From positions 21,694,505 through 21,758,504 of the forward strand of contig CM075733.1 of NCBI GenBank assembly GCA_037974335.1: a DNA stretch of 64,000 bases, given 5' to 3'. The notes under the pieces were generated by a model that ran no database searches, was not told where the DNA came from, and saw only the letters and a list, made by a program, of their open reading frames with translations. Made by a program: the position numbers and the translations under genes. Shown piece by piece: positions 1 to 12,435 of the stretch (positions within the stretch are counted from its first letter, which is position 1; every line of letters starts with the position of its first letter). The DNA is from Prionace glauca (Eukaryota > Chordata > Chondrichthyes > Carcharhiniformes > Carcharhinidae).

Positions 1-766
1 TTTTTGAGCGGGAAGAGTCTCTCCACCTCTATCCTATCCATCCCATTCATCATCTTATACGTCTCAATGAGATCTCCCCTCATTCTTCTAAACTCTAACG
101 AGTACAAGCCTAGTTTATTCAGCCTCTCCTCATAGCTCAATCCCCTCAACTCCGGTATCAGCCTAGTAAACCTCCTCTGCACTCCCTCCAGGGCCAAAAT
201 ATCCTTGCGCAGGTGCGGCGCCCAAAACTGCACACAGTACTCCAGCTGCGGCCTCACCAATGCCCGATACAGCTGCAGCAAGACCTCCCTACTTTTATAT
301 TCAATCCCCCTCGCTATGAAGGCCAGCATCCCATTCGCCTTCCTGACCACCTGCTGCACCTGCAAGCTGGGTTTTTGCGACTCATGCACAAGGTCCCCGA
401 GGTCCCTCTGCACCGTCGCCTGCTGCAGTTTTTCGCCCCATAAGTAATAGTCCTTCCTACCATTCCTCCTACCAAAGTGGACCACCTCACACTTGCCAAC
501 ATTAAATTCCATTTGCCATTTCCTGGCCCATTCGCCCAGCCTATCTAGATCCTTCTGCAGACTCTCCACACCCTCCGCACAATTTGCCTTTCCCCCAATC
601 TTGGTGTCATCAGCAAATTTCGACACCCTGCACTCGGTTCCCTCCTCCAGATCATCTATATAAATGGTAAATAGCTGAGGCCCCAGCACCGACCCCTGGG
701 GCACCCCACTAGTCACCAACCGCCAATCCGAATAGCATCCATTGACCCCCACTCTCTGCCTCCTAT
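1..766 (-). mobile_element. CR1 LINE fragment, subfamily A (RT C-terminal half), cut by window edge
   Basis: Read on the - strand this encodes CR1 reverse transcriptase from the G-V-P-Q-G-S-V-L-G-P motif through the F-A-D-D active-site box into the C-terminal region. It is nearly identical to the copies at 10024-11211 and 26689-27625. The 3' end lies outside the window; the 5' end is truncated near 766, where the similarity stops. Confidence 0.85.
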
Positions 767-1253
767 TATCACCCACAGCAATATGAAAATCAGTGCAAGC
801 TGTATCAGAAGTGAACAGTAAAAGTCCACTTGCCAGTAATACAAGAGCAATCAAAAATGAAAATATTTAACAGTAGGAGGATTATTTCTCATTGAGCTGA
901 GGAGGGATCCGCCTTGAATAACTTGGGAGCCAAGAATTGGTAGATAGAAATGCAATGGGGCAATGGATGACTTTTCAAGAGGTGATGGCTTGAATACGTT
1001 CTTGGCTCATTCTACCGAAGGAGGAATGGAGCACAGCCATAGGACCACAAGATGTAGGAACTGAAATAGGCCATTCGACCCATCAAGTCTACTCTGTCAT
1101 TCAAAGATATCATAAATGATCTAATATAAAATTATTATATATGACGTTAAAACCCCAGGATGCAAATCAAATATACCAAAATTATACCAGGAATAAGGAA
1201 TTTTGAATACAAGGAAAGATTGGAGTCATTGGGCTTACATAGACCAAAGAGTA
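767..1253. other. No gene seen
   Basis: AT-rich sequence between two CR1 fragments. The stretch near 1190-1250 reads like the start of another decayed CR1 3' region. No exon with credible splice sites was found. Confidence 0.5.
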
Positions 1254-2520
1254 AAGAAAATTACAGCACAAGAACAGGCCCTTCAGCCCTCCAAGCCTAT
1301 ACCAATCATGCTGCCTGACTAAACTAAAACCCCCATCCTTCTGGGACCACATTCCTATTCCTATTAAAAGTCACTGTTGTATCTGCTTCCACTACCTCCC
1401 TTGGCACTGAGATCCAGGCACCCACCACCTTCTGTATAAAAACTTGCCTCATACATCTCCTTTAAACCTTGCCCCTTGCACCTTAAATCTATGCCCTCTA
1501 GTAATTGACTCTTTTACCCTGGGAAAAAGCTTCTGACTATCCACTCTGTCCATGTTCCTCATAATCTGGTAGACTTTTATCAGATCGCCCCTCAACCTCC
1601 ATCGTTCCAGTGAGAACAAACCAAGTTTTTGCAACCTCTCCTCATAGCCTCCATACCAGGCAACGCCCTGGTAAATATTTTTTGTACCCCCACCAAAGCT
1701 TCCACATCCTTCTGGTAGAGTGGTGATTAGAATTGAACACGATATTCCAAATGCGGCCTAACTAAGGTTCTATAATTCTGCAATATGACTTGCCAATTTT
1801 TAAACTCAATACCCCAGCTGATGAAGGCAAGTATGCCGTCTGCCTTCTTGATTAACTTCTCCACCTATGTTGCCACTTTCAGTGACCTGTGCACCTGTAC
1901 ACCCAGATCCCTTTGTCTATCAATATTCTGAAATGTTCTGCCATTTACCATGTATTTCCTATCTGTATTGGACCTTCCAAAATGCATTACCTCACATTTG
2001 TCTGGATTAAACACCATCTGTCTTCTTTCTGCCCAAGTCTCCAACTGATCTATATCCTGCTGTATCCTCTGATGGTCCTCATCACTTTCTGCATATCTAC
2101 CAACCTTTGTCTCGTCCGCAAACTTACTAATCAAACCAGCAACATTCTCCTCCAGGTCATTTATATATATTACAAACAGCAAAGGTCCCAGCACTGATCC
2201 TGAGGGATGCCACTTGTCACAGTCCTCCATTCAGAAACATACTCTTCCACTGCTACCCTCTGTCACCTATGACTGAGTGAAAAGTCTGACAACACCAGGT
2301 TTTAGTCCAACCTATTTATTAATAGGTTGGACTAAAACCTGGTGTTGTCAGACTTTTCACTGTGTTTACGCCAGTCCAACGCCGGCATACCCACATCATG
2401 ACCTATGACTGAACCAGTTCTGTATCCACCTCGCCAGCTCATCTCCGATCTCATGCGACTTTACCTTCTGCACCAGTCTGCCATGAGATAGGGAAGGCTA
2501 GGATGTGACATTATTAAAAT
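1254..2520 (-). mobile_element. Old CR1 LINE fragment, split by a foldback insertion
   Basis: The - strand encodes the CR1 RT end (G-S-V-L-G-P-L-L-F-V-I-Y-I-N-D-L, then F-A-D-E-T-K-V-G in place of F-A-D-D) and continues to a CR1 3' end near 1254. Several frame breaks show age. The element resumes at 2401 after the foldback at 2277-2400. Confidence 0.8.
2277..2400. mobile_element. Foldback element with Penelope-type ends
   Basis: Two arms of about 39 bases are inverted repeats of each other around a 6-base loop (2277-2361), followed by a single end segment to 2400. The same arm sequence forms the ends of the Penelope-like element at 49167-50371. The copy is flanked by an exact 12-bp target duplication, acctatgactga, at 2265-2276 and 2401-2412. 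Confidence 0.85.
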
Positions 2521-2599
2521 GGTCAAGATTATGAGGATATTCTGTTTCCACTAGTTGGTATGTCGGTGACTAGACAGGATACAATTTCAAGATGGTCAG

Positions 2600-3360
2600 C
2601 AAGAGAGCTAGGAATGAGATGAGGAGAAGCTTCTTTACTCAGAGAGTTGCAGGATTTGGAATGTGCTACTGGGGAGACTGGTGAAAGTGAATTCCATTGG
2701 AGATTTCAAAAGAGAGCTGGATATTTGAAAGTGATGAATTTAGAGGATGATGGAGAAGATAGGGCTGGAGAATGGCACAAGCCGGGTTGCTCTTTCTGGA
2801 GCTGGTGCAAATACGATGGTCTGAATGACCCCTTTCAGTGCTGTAAAATGGCTTGATTTATAATCCTTACCTCCACTTTATCCCCACAGCCAAGGGCATT
2901 GCTCCCTGGATAACAAAGGCATGGGAGAATAGGAAAAGCAGAAAGGGGGAGCATGTGACAGACTTCAACTTAATAATACAAGGAAGAGTCAGACTAAAGA
3001 TGAAATGGAAATGAAAAGGAAATAAGAAGGGCAAATAGATGGATGGAAATAGCTTGGTGATTGGCAAAAAGGTTCAAAGGTTTTTAATGGCATATGAAGA
3101 GTAAATGGTTGCCATTGTTGGGCCTTATTAGGGACTAAAATTAAATTCTATTAGTGAATAGTGGAAGGTATGGCCTAGGTACTTAAATGAGTACTTTGAA
3201 TGGGTATAAACCAAGGAAGAAGGTTTTGACAGAGCTCTGGTAAATGAGAAAGTTGTTGAGAAAAGTAAATATAGAAGAGGGGCCAGAAAGGCTGCATTGA
3301 TTAAAGTAGGCAAACGCTCTGATCCTGATCATTAGGTTGCTAATGGAAGTAAGTATAGAT
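2600..3360 (+). mobile_element. Decayed CR1-like LINE pieces
   Basis: 2600-2850 resembles the CR1 3' coding end (the Q-R-V-x-x-W region and terminal UTR wording). 2900-3360 has traces of the RT N-terminal part (N-E-Y-F then a K-S-D-P-D-like box). Both are full of frame breaks. The assignment is by motif only. Confidence 0.45.
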
Positions 3361-4069
3361 AATTATAGATCCCTGACCAAGTTTCTTAATTCTTCTCAAA
3401 TGTTAGATTGGAGTCAAAAATATTGAAACCTGCAACTATTACACCCTTGATCAAAAAGGAGTGAGGGTAAACCTGGAAATCCAAACCAATCAGATGAACA
3501 CCGATGGTATGGAAACATTTAGAAATATTGACAACATTGAAGACCATTAACAACCACTGGGACAAGCATGGATAAAAAAGGTGGACCAGCACATACTTGT
3601 TATGGAAAACTTACATCTCAATAACTTCACCGAGTCTTTGATGAGGGGGTAACAGTGGGAGGCAATGTGGTTGACATGGCTAGCCAGCAGTTATTGCCCA
3701 TCCTGAATTACCCTTGAGAAGGTAGTGGTGAGCTTCTTTCTTGTTTCACTGCAGTTTCTATGGTGTTGCTCCACCCACAGCATTGTTTGGGAGGGAGTTC
3801 CAGGATGTTGACCCAGCAGCACTGAAGCAACAGAGATACATTTCCAAATCAGGATGGCTTGGAAAGGAAATTACAACTGGTGGTGCGTCCACTTCTCTTG
3901 CCCTCCTAGATAGTAGTGGTCGCAGACTTGGAAGGTGCTATCTAAGGTATCTTGGTGAACTCCTGAGGTGCATCTTGTAGGTGGTACACACGATTGCCAC
4001 TGTGTGGGAAAAATGGTTTGGACCAATATTCTTATTTCCCCATGTTATTGTTGTTCCATTTTAAAGTAT

Positions 4070-4226
4070 ACAAGTAAAGTTTATTTATTAGTCACAAGTA
4101 GGCTTACGTTAAAACTGCAATGAAGTTACTGTGAAAATCCCCTAGTCGCTACACTCTGGAGCCTGTTTGGGTACACTGTGAGAGAATTTAGCACAGCCAA
4201 CCCACCTAACCCATTCATTTTTGGAC
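4070..4226 (-). mobile_element. SINE fragment, HE1-like head, type-2 tail
   Basis: On the - strand it ends with the type-2 tail (start-to-end: gcgactagggg, taacttcattgcag, gtgactaataaataaac). The tRNA-like head is missing. Confidence 0.75.
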
Positions 4227-4269
4227 TAGCTGAGATCAGTATTCTTATTTCCCAGTTTTACTGTTTTTT

Positions 4270-4521
4270 CCCTTCTGGGGAGGAATTCATAGAGTCATGG
4301 AGGTTTACAGCATGGAAACAGGCCCTTCAGCCCAACTTGTCCATGCTGCCCTTTTTTTAAAACCCCCAAGCTAATCCCAATTGCCTGCATTTGGCCCACA
4401 TCCCTCTATACCCATTGTATCCATGTAACAACCTAAATGCTTTTTCAAAAGACAAAACTGTACTCATCTCTTCTACTACCTCTGACAGCTTGTTCCAGAC
4501 CCTGAATGTTTGTGGAAAGGA
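4270..4521 (-). mobile_element. CR1 3' end fragment
   Basis: The - strand carries the CR1 3' UTR signature (gggctgaagggcctgtttcc) and coding remnants upstream. It is inserted between the two parts of the older LINE at 3636-5960. Confidence 0.7.
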
Positions 4522-5960
4522 TAGCAATCAAGCAGGCTGCTTTGTCCTGGAAGGCATCAAGCTCCTTGAGTGTTGGAGCTACACTCATCAAGGCAAAAGG
4601 AGAGCATTGCATTATATTCCTGATCTATGCTTTGAAGATAGTGGATAGATTTTGGGGAGTCAGGAGTTGACTTAGTCACTGCAGGATTCCTGTCCTTTGA
4701 CCTGCCCTTGTCGCCATATTATTTATATGGTTAATCCAGCTCAGTTTCTGATCAATGGTAACCTCGCAGGACATTTATAGTGGGGGATTCAGCAGTGCTA
4801 ATTGAGGGGGCAATGCTTAGATTCTCTCTTGTTGGAGATGGTCATTGCCTGGCACTTCTGTGGCACGCTTGCTGCTTGTCAGCCCAAGTCTGGATAGTGT
4901 CCAGGTCTTGCTGTGCATGGACATGGACTGCTTCAGTTTCTCAAGAGTCACAAATGGTTCTCAGTATTGTGCAATCATCACAAAACATTCCCACTTCTGA
5001 CTTTATGAAGCAAAAACATCATTGATAAAGCAGCTGAAGACAGTTGGGCTGAGTACACTACCCTGAGGGATTCCTGCAATAATATCCTGAGACTGAGACG
5101 TTTGACCTCCAACAACTACAACCATTTCACTTTGCGCTAAGGTATGGCTCCAACCAACACAGAATCTTCCCTCTGATTCCCATTGACTCCAGTTTTGCTC
5201 GGGTTCCTTGATGCCACAATCGATCAAATACTACCTTGATGCCAAGGGCAGTCACTCTCATCTCAGCTCTGGAGTTGGGTCCTTTTGTCTACGTTTGAAC
5301 CAAGGTTGTAACAAGGTCAAGGACTGAGTGACCCTTGCAGAACCCAAACAGAGGTTAGTGATCAGATTATTGCTGATAGTATTGTTGATGAACCCTTCTA
5401 TCACTTTGACAATTGAGTGTAGGTTAATGAGGTGGTAATTGGCTGTGTCCAAATAGACATACTTGGCAGTTCTCCCCATTGCTGGATAAATACCAGCGTT
5501 GTAGCTGTACTGGAACAGCTTGGCAAGATACATGACAAGTACTGGGCACAAATCATCAGTACCATTGCCAGAATATTGTCAGGTCCACAGCCTCTACAGT
5601 TTCTAACTCCTTCAGCCATTTCTTGATAACACATGGCGTGAATCAAATTGGCTGAAGACTGGCATCTGGGATGATGGGAATCCCCAGAGGAGCCTGAGAT
5701 AGATTAACCACGCAGTGTTTCTGACTGAAGACTGTTGCAAATGCTTTAGCCAAATCTTTTGCACAGATGACTGGGTTCCTCCATCAGTGAGGATGAGGAT
5801 ATTGGTGGAGCCTCCCCCTCCATTAAATTCTTTAATTGTCCACTACCATTCACAACTGGATGTGGTGGGACTACAGAGCTTAGATCTGATCCGATAGTTG
5901 TGGGATAGCTTAGCTCTGCTTATGCTGTTTGGCATGCATGTAGCCCATTTTGCAGTTTCA

Positions 5961-6339
5961 TTAGGTTGATACCTCATGGATGAGCCACGGGGAGTGTGCA
6001 GGTTGTGAGAGATAAGACTGAAGGGGTGTTTTATATAATTTTAAAATTTTTGGATACTGCGTCAGAGCCCTGAGACAAGACTTCCACCATCTCATCTCTG
6101 CACTCAATTCCCAGCATCCTCTTCATTATTTCAAGAGTTAATCGCTTCAAGGTCTAGTGTAGCCCACACCTTCCCCTCCATCCCTCACCCCCCAAAAGGT
6201 TTGGACTTTTTTTTGCCACTGAGGCATACTTGTTGATCTCCTTCTAATCTCACTCACCCCTTCCATCCGTGGGCGCATCCAATGAATCAACTACCATAAC
6301 CCTTTCCTCAGCTTCCTGCAGGTTATTTGTTCATTGATA
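5961..6339. other. No gene seen
   Basis: Mixed sequence between two LINE fragments. There are no convincing exons, and open frames are short. Confidence 0.5.
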
Positions 6340-6735
6340 AGGGCTGTTTTCCCTTGAGAGACGTCGGCTGAGGGGGGATCTAATAGAGGTTTATAAGATT
6401 ATGAAGGGGATAGATAGAGTAAATGGTGGTAAGCTTTTTCCGCTATTAGAAATGGATAGAACGAGGGGTCACGGGCTTAGGGTGAGGGGGGCTAGATATA
6501 AGACTAATATTAGAGGGCAGTTTTTCACACAAAGGGTAGTGGGGATGTGGAATGCACTGCCGAGTAAGGTGGTGGAAGCAGGCACGCTAGGGTTATTCAA
6601 GAGTCACTTGGACAGCCACATGAGCGGTCTACATATAGGGGGATATAGCAGACCTTACTAAACATTGTAGGCTTGGGATTCAGTTTTAGCCTCAGGGATA
6701 TAGAGTCTTTTTAATAAAGAATTTTTTGTCCACAG
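6340..6735 (+). mobile_element. CR1 LINE 3' coding fragment
   Basis: It encodes the CR1 C-terminal end: R-R-L-R-G-D-L-I-E-V-Y-K-I-M, then F-F-T-Q-R-V-V-x-M-W-N-A-L-P, then the terminal L-D-S-H. The reading frame is partly open (6401-6661). Confidence 0.8.
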
Positions 6736-6889
6736 GCACTTAAGTCCAGTAAGGGGCATACGGGCGGCAGGTTGTGGTGGGCTGCTCTTGGATGTTGCTT
6801 CGGGAGTTGCCTACTGCTTCATGTCGTTGGTGTGCGTAAACTGGACCATCTCGAGGGCAACATGACAGCTCAGAGACTATCTCTGTTGC

Positions 6890-7185
6890 TATGCGGACAC
6901 ATGGATTTGGGCCTGTGTCCGTGGGAGTTTGCGCGTTCTCCCCATGGTTGCGTGGGTTTCCTCCGGGTGCTCCGGTTTCCTCCCACATCCCAAAAATGTG
7001 CTTTTAGGCTGATTGATTGGGTAACAAATTGTCCCTATATTGGACTTTCCTGATCCTCACACATTCGGCGTAGACTAAAATCATGAATAGGTCACTGACC
7101 ATGGGACGGTGGCACGGGCTCGTTGGGCCGAAGGGCCTGTTTCCCGTGCTGTGTTGTTCTTTGTTCTTTGTTGTTCTTTGACCTT
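6890..7185 (+). mobile_element. SINE with HE1-like body and CR1-like tail (type 3)
   Basis: The body matches the common SINE (cgtgggtttcctccgggtgctccgg). The tail reads gggccgaagggcctgtttcc followed by ttgttcttt repeats, the CR1 3' end form, unlike the two commoner tails in this window. Confidence 0.75.
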
Positions 7186-8044
7186 AATGTGGTCATGGGG
7201 TGGAGACAGTGGGAGGAAAGCAGCAGTGTTGCACTGGCGTGGGGTGAAAGATTTTGCATTTGAAATAAGAAGTGAGAGGGGTGCGGTAACCCAATAGGAA
7301 AGAATCGTTCAGACCAGTGTTCTTACTTCCCAGTTTGTATTCCCCTTCTGGGAAGTTTAGGCGTTCATAGAAGGAGACACTGATAGAGAATATGGGGCAG
7401 CCTAAAGTCTGACACAGGCAACAGCATCACTGCTGCAAGTTGGGCAAGATATCTCCAAATGGGGAAGCTTCATTACAAAGAAGGAGTCATAATCATTCAG
7501 CCAGATTTCTATCAAGATCACAATGCTGACACATCAACACCACCCGCTATGTGGAGAACACATATTGCGGTCTTGACAGAAACCTGCTTGACTGAGTGCT
7601 TATGACGCCCTCCCCTTAATGAAGCTTTCCTATTTGCAGAGGGGTAACACTTTGAGTCGGATCATCCTGACTCAAAACACTGCCAAGGATTTTCCGGCCC
7701 TGCTCGCCCCGAAACCGGAAAGTCCTGCCCGTTATCAATGGACCTTTCCATGGTCTGCCCCTCACCCAATTCCTGTGGCGCGTGGGATGGTAAATTTCGC
7801 CCCATTAACTCTGTTTCTCTCTCCACAGATGCTGTCAGACTTGTTGAGTTTTTCCAGCTGTTTTTATCCCACTAACCTTATTGATTAATTTATGTACCTG
7901 CTCATTACACTTTAGTGATTGGTGTGCATGTACCTTCAATCTTTTTTCACCTCCAGTGACCTAGCTTTTCACCATTTGGGAAATACTTAGATTTAGCTCT
8001 TGTGGATCCAAAATAGACGATGTCAGAATTAACTGTGTCGATCA
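7186..8044. other. No gene seen; a short dispersed repeat at about 7795-7870
   Basis: The piece at 7795-7870 (cacagatgctgtcagacttg, then gagtttttccagc) recurs at 34636-34755 and is a short interspersed repeat of unknown class. The rest is unassigned. Confidence 0.5.
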
Positions 8045-8350
8045 TTAGAAACATAGAAATATAGAAGAGGAGGAGGAGACTATCTGGCACTTTGAGCCTG
8101 CTCCACCATTCGTTACAATCATGTCTGATCATCCAACTCAATCCTGCTTTTCCCTCATAACCTTTGATCCCATTCACCCCAAGTGCTATATTCAGCTGCC
8201 TCTTGAATATATTCAATGTTTTGGCATCAACTACTTCCTACTGTAATGAATTCCACAGACTCACCACTCTTTGTGTAAAGAAATGTCTCCTCACCTCCAT
8301 CCTCAATGGTCTACCCTGCATCCTCAGACTGTGACCCATCACTTCCCCAC
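8045..8350 (-). mobile_element. CR1 3' end fragment
   Basis: The - strand has CR1 3' coding wording and a tail of the CR1-A type (agaaacatagaaatatagaag on the + strand). It is diverged from the younger copies. Confidence 0.7.
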
Positions 8351-9203
8351 ATCAGCCTCATAGCTTGAGATAAATGGAAATTTTTAGGAACATTGCCTTA
8401 AGCCATACATAATATATAACCCATGAGGATTCATTCTGCAAACTGAATGGTCCAACGAGAGAAAGTGATTGAACATCTCTGACCTAAACACTTCTCATTA
8501 AGGATCATTTGGTTTACCAGCTGTGGTTAAAAGTAAACGTCCTTCTGCCTCTCAGTAGCCCAGTGCTATCCCACTGATCACCTCGATGGGTGAATCAAAT
8601 CTACCAGAGACCTGCTTAAATGTCACAGACCAGCCTGACCTTCTTCTGTGTCTACTTATGTTATGGGTAGTCTACCCACATAGCAGCTGTCCTCAGAATT
8701 AGCCAATCTCTTTTAAATCATCAAAGTTCACACATGCATTCAAAACTAAGGCTGAGAATTGAGAAAACTTTCGATGTTTACAACAAAAGTACTTACAAAT
8801 TCCTTACCTAATCTATTTAAAATCCTGGGGTGAAAATCATCAGATCCTGCAGCTTATTGGTGTTTAATATTTATTTTTCCTAATATTGATTTCAACTTGC
8901 TGACGTTAAATTAAGTGAGTTCCTGTCCTTGGTTGATCATTAATATTCCTGGAGTGACAGAAAGTCTTGTCACTTTCTTGTTTGCATTTACAATGTTACC
9001 CACATCTGTTTCATAAAGGGCCCACATCAGCTTTGGTTACCACTTTCCTCCCAGTCTAATTGTAAAAACTGTTCTGCATTAGTCTTTTTGTTAGAAGTGT
9101 TTGGCACGTTTTTGGGGAACACAAAGTCACGTTACATCTAACTCAATCATTAAAATCTATCAGAACATGAGGTGGAGCTGCAGAGGGCTGGAGAACTGTG
9201 GGT
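8351..9203. other. No gene seen
   Basis: Unassigned sequence. It has no open frame over 60 codons with plausible composition and no splice-bounded exon. Confidence 0.5.
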
Positions 9204-9475
9204 AGGCATGGTGGCACAGTGGTTAGCACAATAGTTAGCATTGCTGTCACACAGCACCAGAGACCTGCTTCAATTCCTGACTTGTTTGTGGAGTCTGCAC
9301 ATTCTCCCTGTGTCTGCATGGGTTTTCTCCGGTTCCCTCCCACAGTCTGAAAGACATGCTAGTTAGATGCATTGACCCAGAATTTGGCGACCAGAATAAT
9401 TTCACAATAACTTCATTGCAGTGTTAATGTAAGCCTTGCTTGTGACTAATAAATAAACTTCATCTTTTAAAAAAA
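9204..9475 (+). mobile_element. SINE, HE1-like head, type-2 tail
   Basis: A tRNA-like head with box A (gtggcacagtggttagc) is followed by a degraded box B and a tail ending aataaataaactt plus an A run. Confidence 0.85.
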
Positions 9476-10023
9476 AACTGAGGGAACGGAGAGCTCCGAC
9501 CCTTCCAGGCAGCCTGGAATTGGAACATAAGCTAACACCTACATTTATTGCTTTACAAGACTGTTATCAGACACTCAAAATTTGACACTGGGCTACATAA
9601 AGAAATTTTAGGTTGGTGACCAAAAACTTGGCCAAAGAGATAAATTTCCAGACCGTGTCTCCCCCACCCCCCACACTCCTGTGGTGGGTTTCCCTGATGC
9701 AAAGGAGGCATTCCAATGCCAGCCAATGGAAACTTCCTATTCTGCCAAATTTGCCTGCCTCGCCCGTCCTACAGCTGGGGAACTCGTGGTGGGGGGGGGG
9801 GGGGGGTCAACTTCAGCAGGAACAGAAGATCCCGCCCATAATTTTTAAAAGACGAAAGAGAGGGAAGTGTAGGGAGGAAATTCCAAAGCTTGAGGCCCAC
9901 ACAGCTGAAGGCACACTCAGTGTTGGAGCTGGTGGCATTTGCTCACTTTTCCAACATGTGAAACTAATAAGGTTGCTGACACTAGGATAAGGCTCCATGC
10001 AGACAAAGGGGGATAATTTGCAG
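9476..10023. other. No gene seen; G16 run at 9791-9806
   Basis: Unassigned sequence with an uninterrupted run of 16 G. Open frames through this part are composition artefacts. Confidence 0.5.
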
Positions 10024-11211
10024 AAACATAAGAACATAAGAAATAGGAGCAGGAGTAGGCCATCTGGCCCTTCGAGCCTGCCCCGCCATTCAATAAGATC
10101 ACGGCTGATCTGTCGTGGCTCAGTTCCACTTTCCCGCCCTCTCCCCATAACCCTTAATCCCCTCTCTCATCAAAAACCCATCAACCCGCGTCTTAAAAAT
10201 ATTTAGCGAGGCAGCCTCCACCACTTCAACGGGCAGAGAATTCCAGAGATTCACCACCCTTTGAGTGAAGAAGTTCCTCCTCAACTCCGTTCGAAACCGC
10301 CCCTCCCCCTTTATCTTGAGGCTATGCCCCCTAGTCCTACTGTCCTTTCTGAGCGGGAAGAGTCTCTCCACCTCTATCCTATCCATCCCATTCATCATCT
10401 TATACATTTCAATGAGATCTCCCCTCATTCTTCTAAACTCTAACGAGTACAAGCCTAGTTTATTCAGCCTCTCCTCATAGCTCAACCCCCTCAACTCCGG
10501 TATCAGCCTAGTAAACCTCCTCTGCACTCCCTCCAAGGCTAAAATATCCTTGCGTAAGTACGGCGCCCAAAACTGCACACAGTACTCCAGCTGCAGCCTC
10601 ACCAATGCCCTATACAGCCGCAGCAAGACCTCCCTACTTTTATATTCAATCCCCCTCGCGATGAAGGCCAGCATCCCATTCACCTTCCTGACCACCTGCT
10701 GCACCTGCAAGCTGGGTTTTTGCGACTCATGCACAAGGACCCCGAGGTCCCTCTGCACCGTCACCTGCTGCAGTTTTTCTCCACGTAAGTAATAATCCTT
10801 CCTACCATTATTCTTACCAAAGTGGACCACCTCGCACTTGCCAACATTAAATTCCATTTGCCATTTCCTGGCCCATTCGCCCAGCCTATCTAGATCCTTC
10901 TGTAGACTCTCCCCACCCTCCGCACAATTTGCCTTTCCACCAATTTTGGTGTCATCAGCAAATTTCGACACCCTACACTCGGTTCCCTCCTCCAAATCAT
11001 CTATATAAATGGTAAATAACTGAGGCCCCAGCACCGACCCCTGGGGCACTCCACTAGTCACCATCCGCCAATCCGAATAGCACCCATTGACCCCCACTCT
11101 CTGCCTCCTATTTGACAACCAGTCCCCAATCCACGCTAACACCCTACCCCCAACTCCATGCCCCCTGACCTTCTGCATTAAACCCTGAGGAGTGATCGTA
11201 ACTGCTGACAA
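10024..11211 (-). mobile_element. CR1 LINE, subfamily A, 5'-truncated, with open RT frame of 363 codons
   Basis: The - strand frame (10120-11211) covers RT from a W-L-S-N-R-R-Q-R-V region through G-V-P-Q-G-S-V-L-G-P, F-A-D-D, W-Q-M-E-F-N and the C-terminal [18 protein letters not shown] short UTR and an aacataag-type repeat tail mark the 3' end near 10024. It lacks ORF1, endonuclease and the RT N-terminus, so it cannot move by itself. Confidence 0.88.
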
Positions 11212-11767
11212 CCAAAGCCATACTCGACTTGTTACCAGGTCTCATATAAAAAATAAACGCATGACTACTGATATCCTACATTCTCAAAGCACGCACAAAT
11301 TTAATGTTTAAAATATATTGGTTATCTCTTATGTGGGTTGTTGAGCATTACACCGATAGATACAAAAAAAAGCTAAACTCAATCGTGACCTTTAAGATGG
11401 TCTACAAATTTGCTGATTCTTAAGATGATCCACAGGTGATGAATGAGGTGGCGTTGATGCACTGACAGGGTGGAAGGATGTTTGCTGAATGCAGCCGAAG
11501 TGACATTCGGAACACAAGATTCCATTAACTAGTTAAATGCTCCTTAATGAGAAAGAATATCTAGAACAGAAATGTTCAACAACAACTAACATTTGCGTTG
11601 CACCTCTTCTCCAATTCTATGTTCTAAGGGAATGATATGTTCACTTCAAGAAGAGGACATGATAAACGCTGCAATATTGAAACTCCATGCATAATGGGAC
11701 ATTTGATAGTTTTGATTTCACACAAGTTAGTAGACAATCTCACACTCTGCTGAGCACGAATACATAT
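11212..11767. other. No gene seen
   Basis: AT-rich unassigned sequence between two LINE fragments. Confidence 0.5.
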
Positions 11768-12178
11768 CACAGGAAACTACAAAAGATCGTGTATGTAGCC
11801 CAATCCATCACGCAAACCAGCCTCCCATCCACTGACTCTTTCTACACTTCCTGCTGCCTTGGCAAAGCAGCCAGTATAATTAAGGATCCCAGGACATTCT
11901 CTCTTCTAGCTTCTTCTATCTGAAAAAAGATAAAAAAGCCTGAGGTCACATAACAACCGACTCAAGAACAGCTTCTTCCTTGCTGCCATTAGACTTTTGA
12001 ATGGGCCTACCCTGCATTAAGTTGGTCTTTCTCTACATTCTGGCTATGACCGTAACACGACATTCTACACACTCTCGTTTCCTTCTCTATGAATGGAATG
12101 CTTTGTCTATATAGCATGCAAGAAACAGTACCTTTCACTGTATGCTAATACATGTGAAAATAATCAATCAAATCAAAA
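11768..12178 (+). mobile_element. Rex1/L2-like LINE 3' fragment
   Basis: It encodes the conserved C-terminal wording V-x-V-A-Q-S-I-T-Q-T-S-L-P-S and C-L-G-K-A-A-S-I-I-K-D-P, then an A-rich end with aatcaaatc repeats. The same family lies at 15910, 23822, 56688 and 57498. The clade assignment is tentative. Confidence 0.7.
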
Positions 12179-12435
12179 ACCTTATCAATTTTACACAAAT
12201 TATGTGGAGAATAATGAGGCCAGTTAGAATGAGGAGGTGCCCAGCTTTGTGGCTCTGGTTGACTTCCCACAGGTCGAGGGATTGCACATGTGATATTCAA
12301 GGAGCCCCTGGATCACCCTAAAGTCTTCCATAACTGACAGCGCCTCCACTCCATTAATGTGCATCTTATGTGCAACCACAAAAAAATCATCAGGATTCAC
12401 AGGGAGCAGCCATGATAATTTCATCCTACATTGGT

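Larger units (their letters stand above)
3636..5960 (-). mobile_element. Non-LTR retrotransposon, Jockey/CR1-clade type, interrupted
   Basis: 3636-4020 is the 3' end region, and 4522-5960 continues on the - strand with RT coding traces such as G-I-P-Q-G-S-V-L-S-P-T-x-F and F-I-N-D-V. The element is split by a SINE end (4070-4226) and a CR1 end (4270-4521). A related 3' fragment occurs at 58955-59400. Many frame breaks show that it is old. Confidence 0.65.

Noticed and set aside
9791-9806. G16 run as a possible regulatory G-quadruplex
   Set aside because: It is a single homopolymer in unassigned, repeat-flanked DNA with no nearby promoter; more likely replication slippage.
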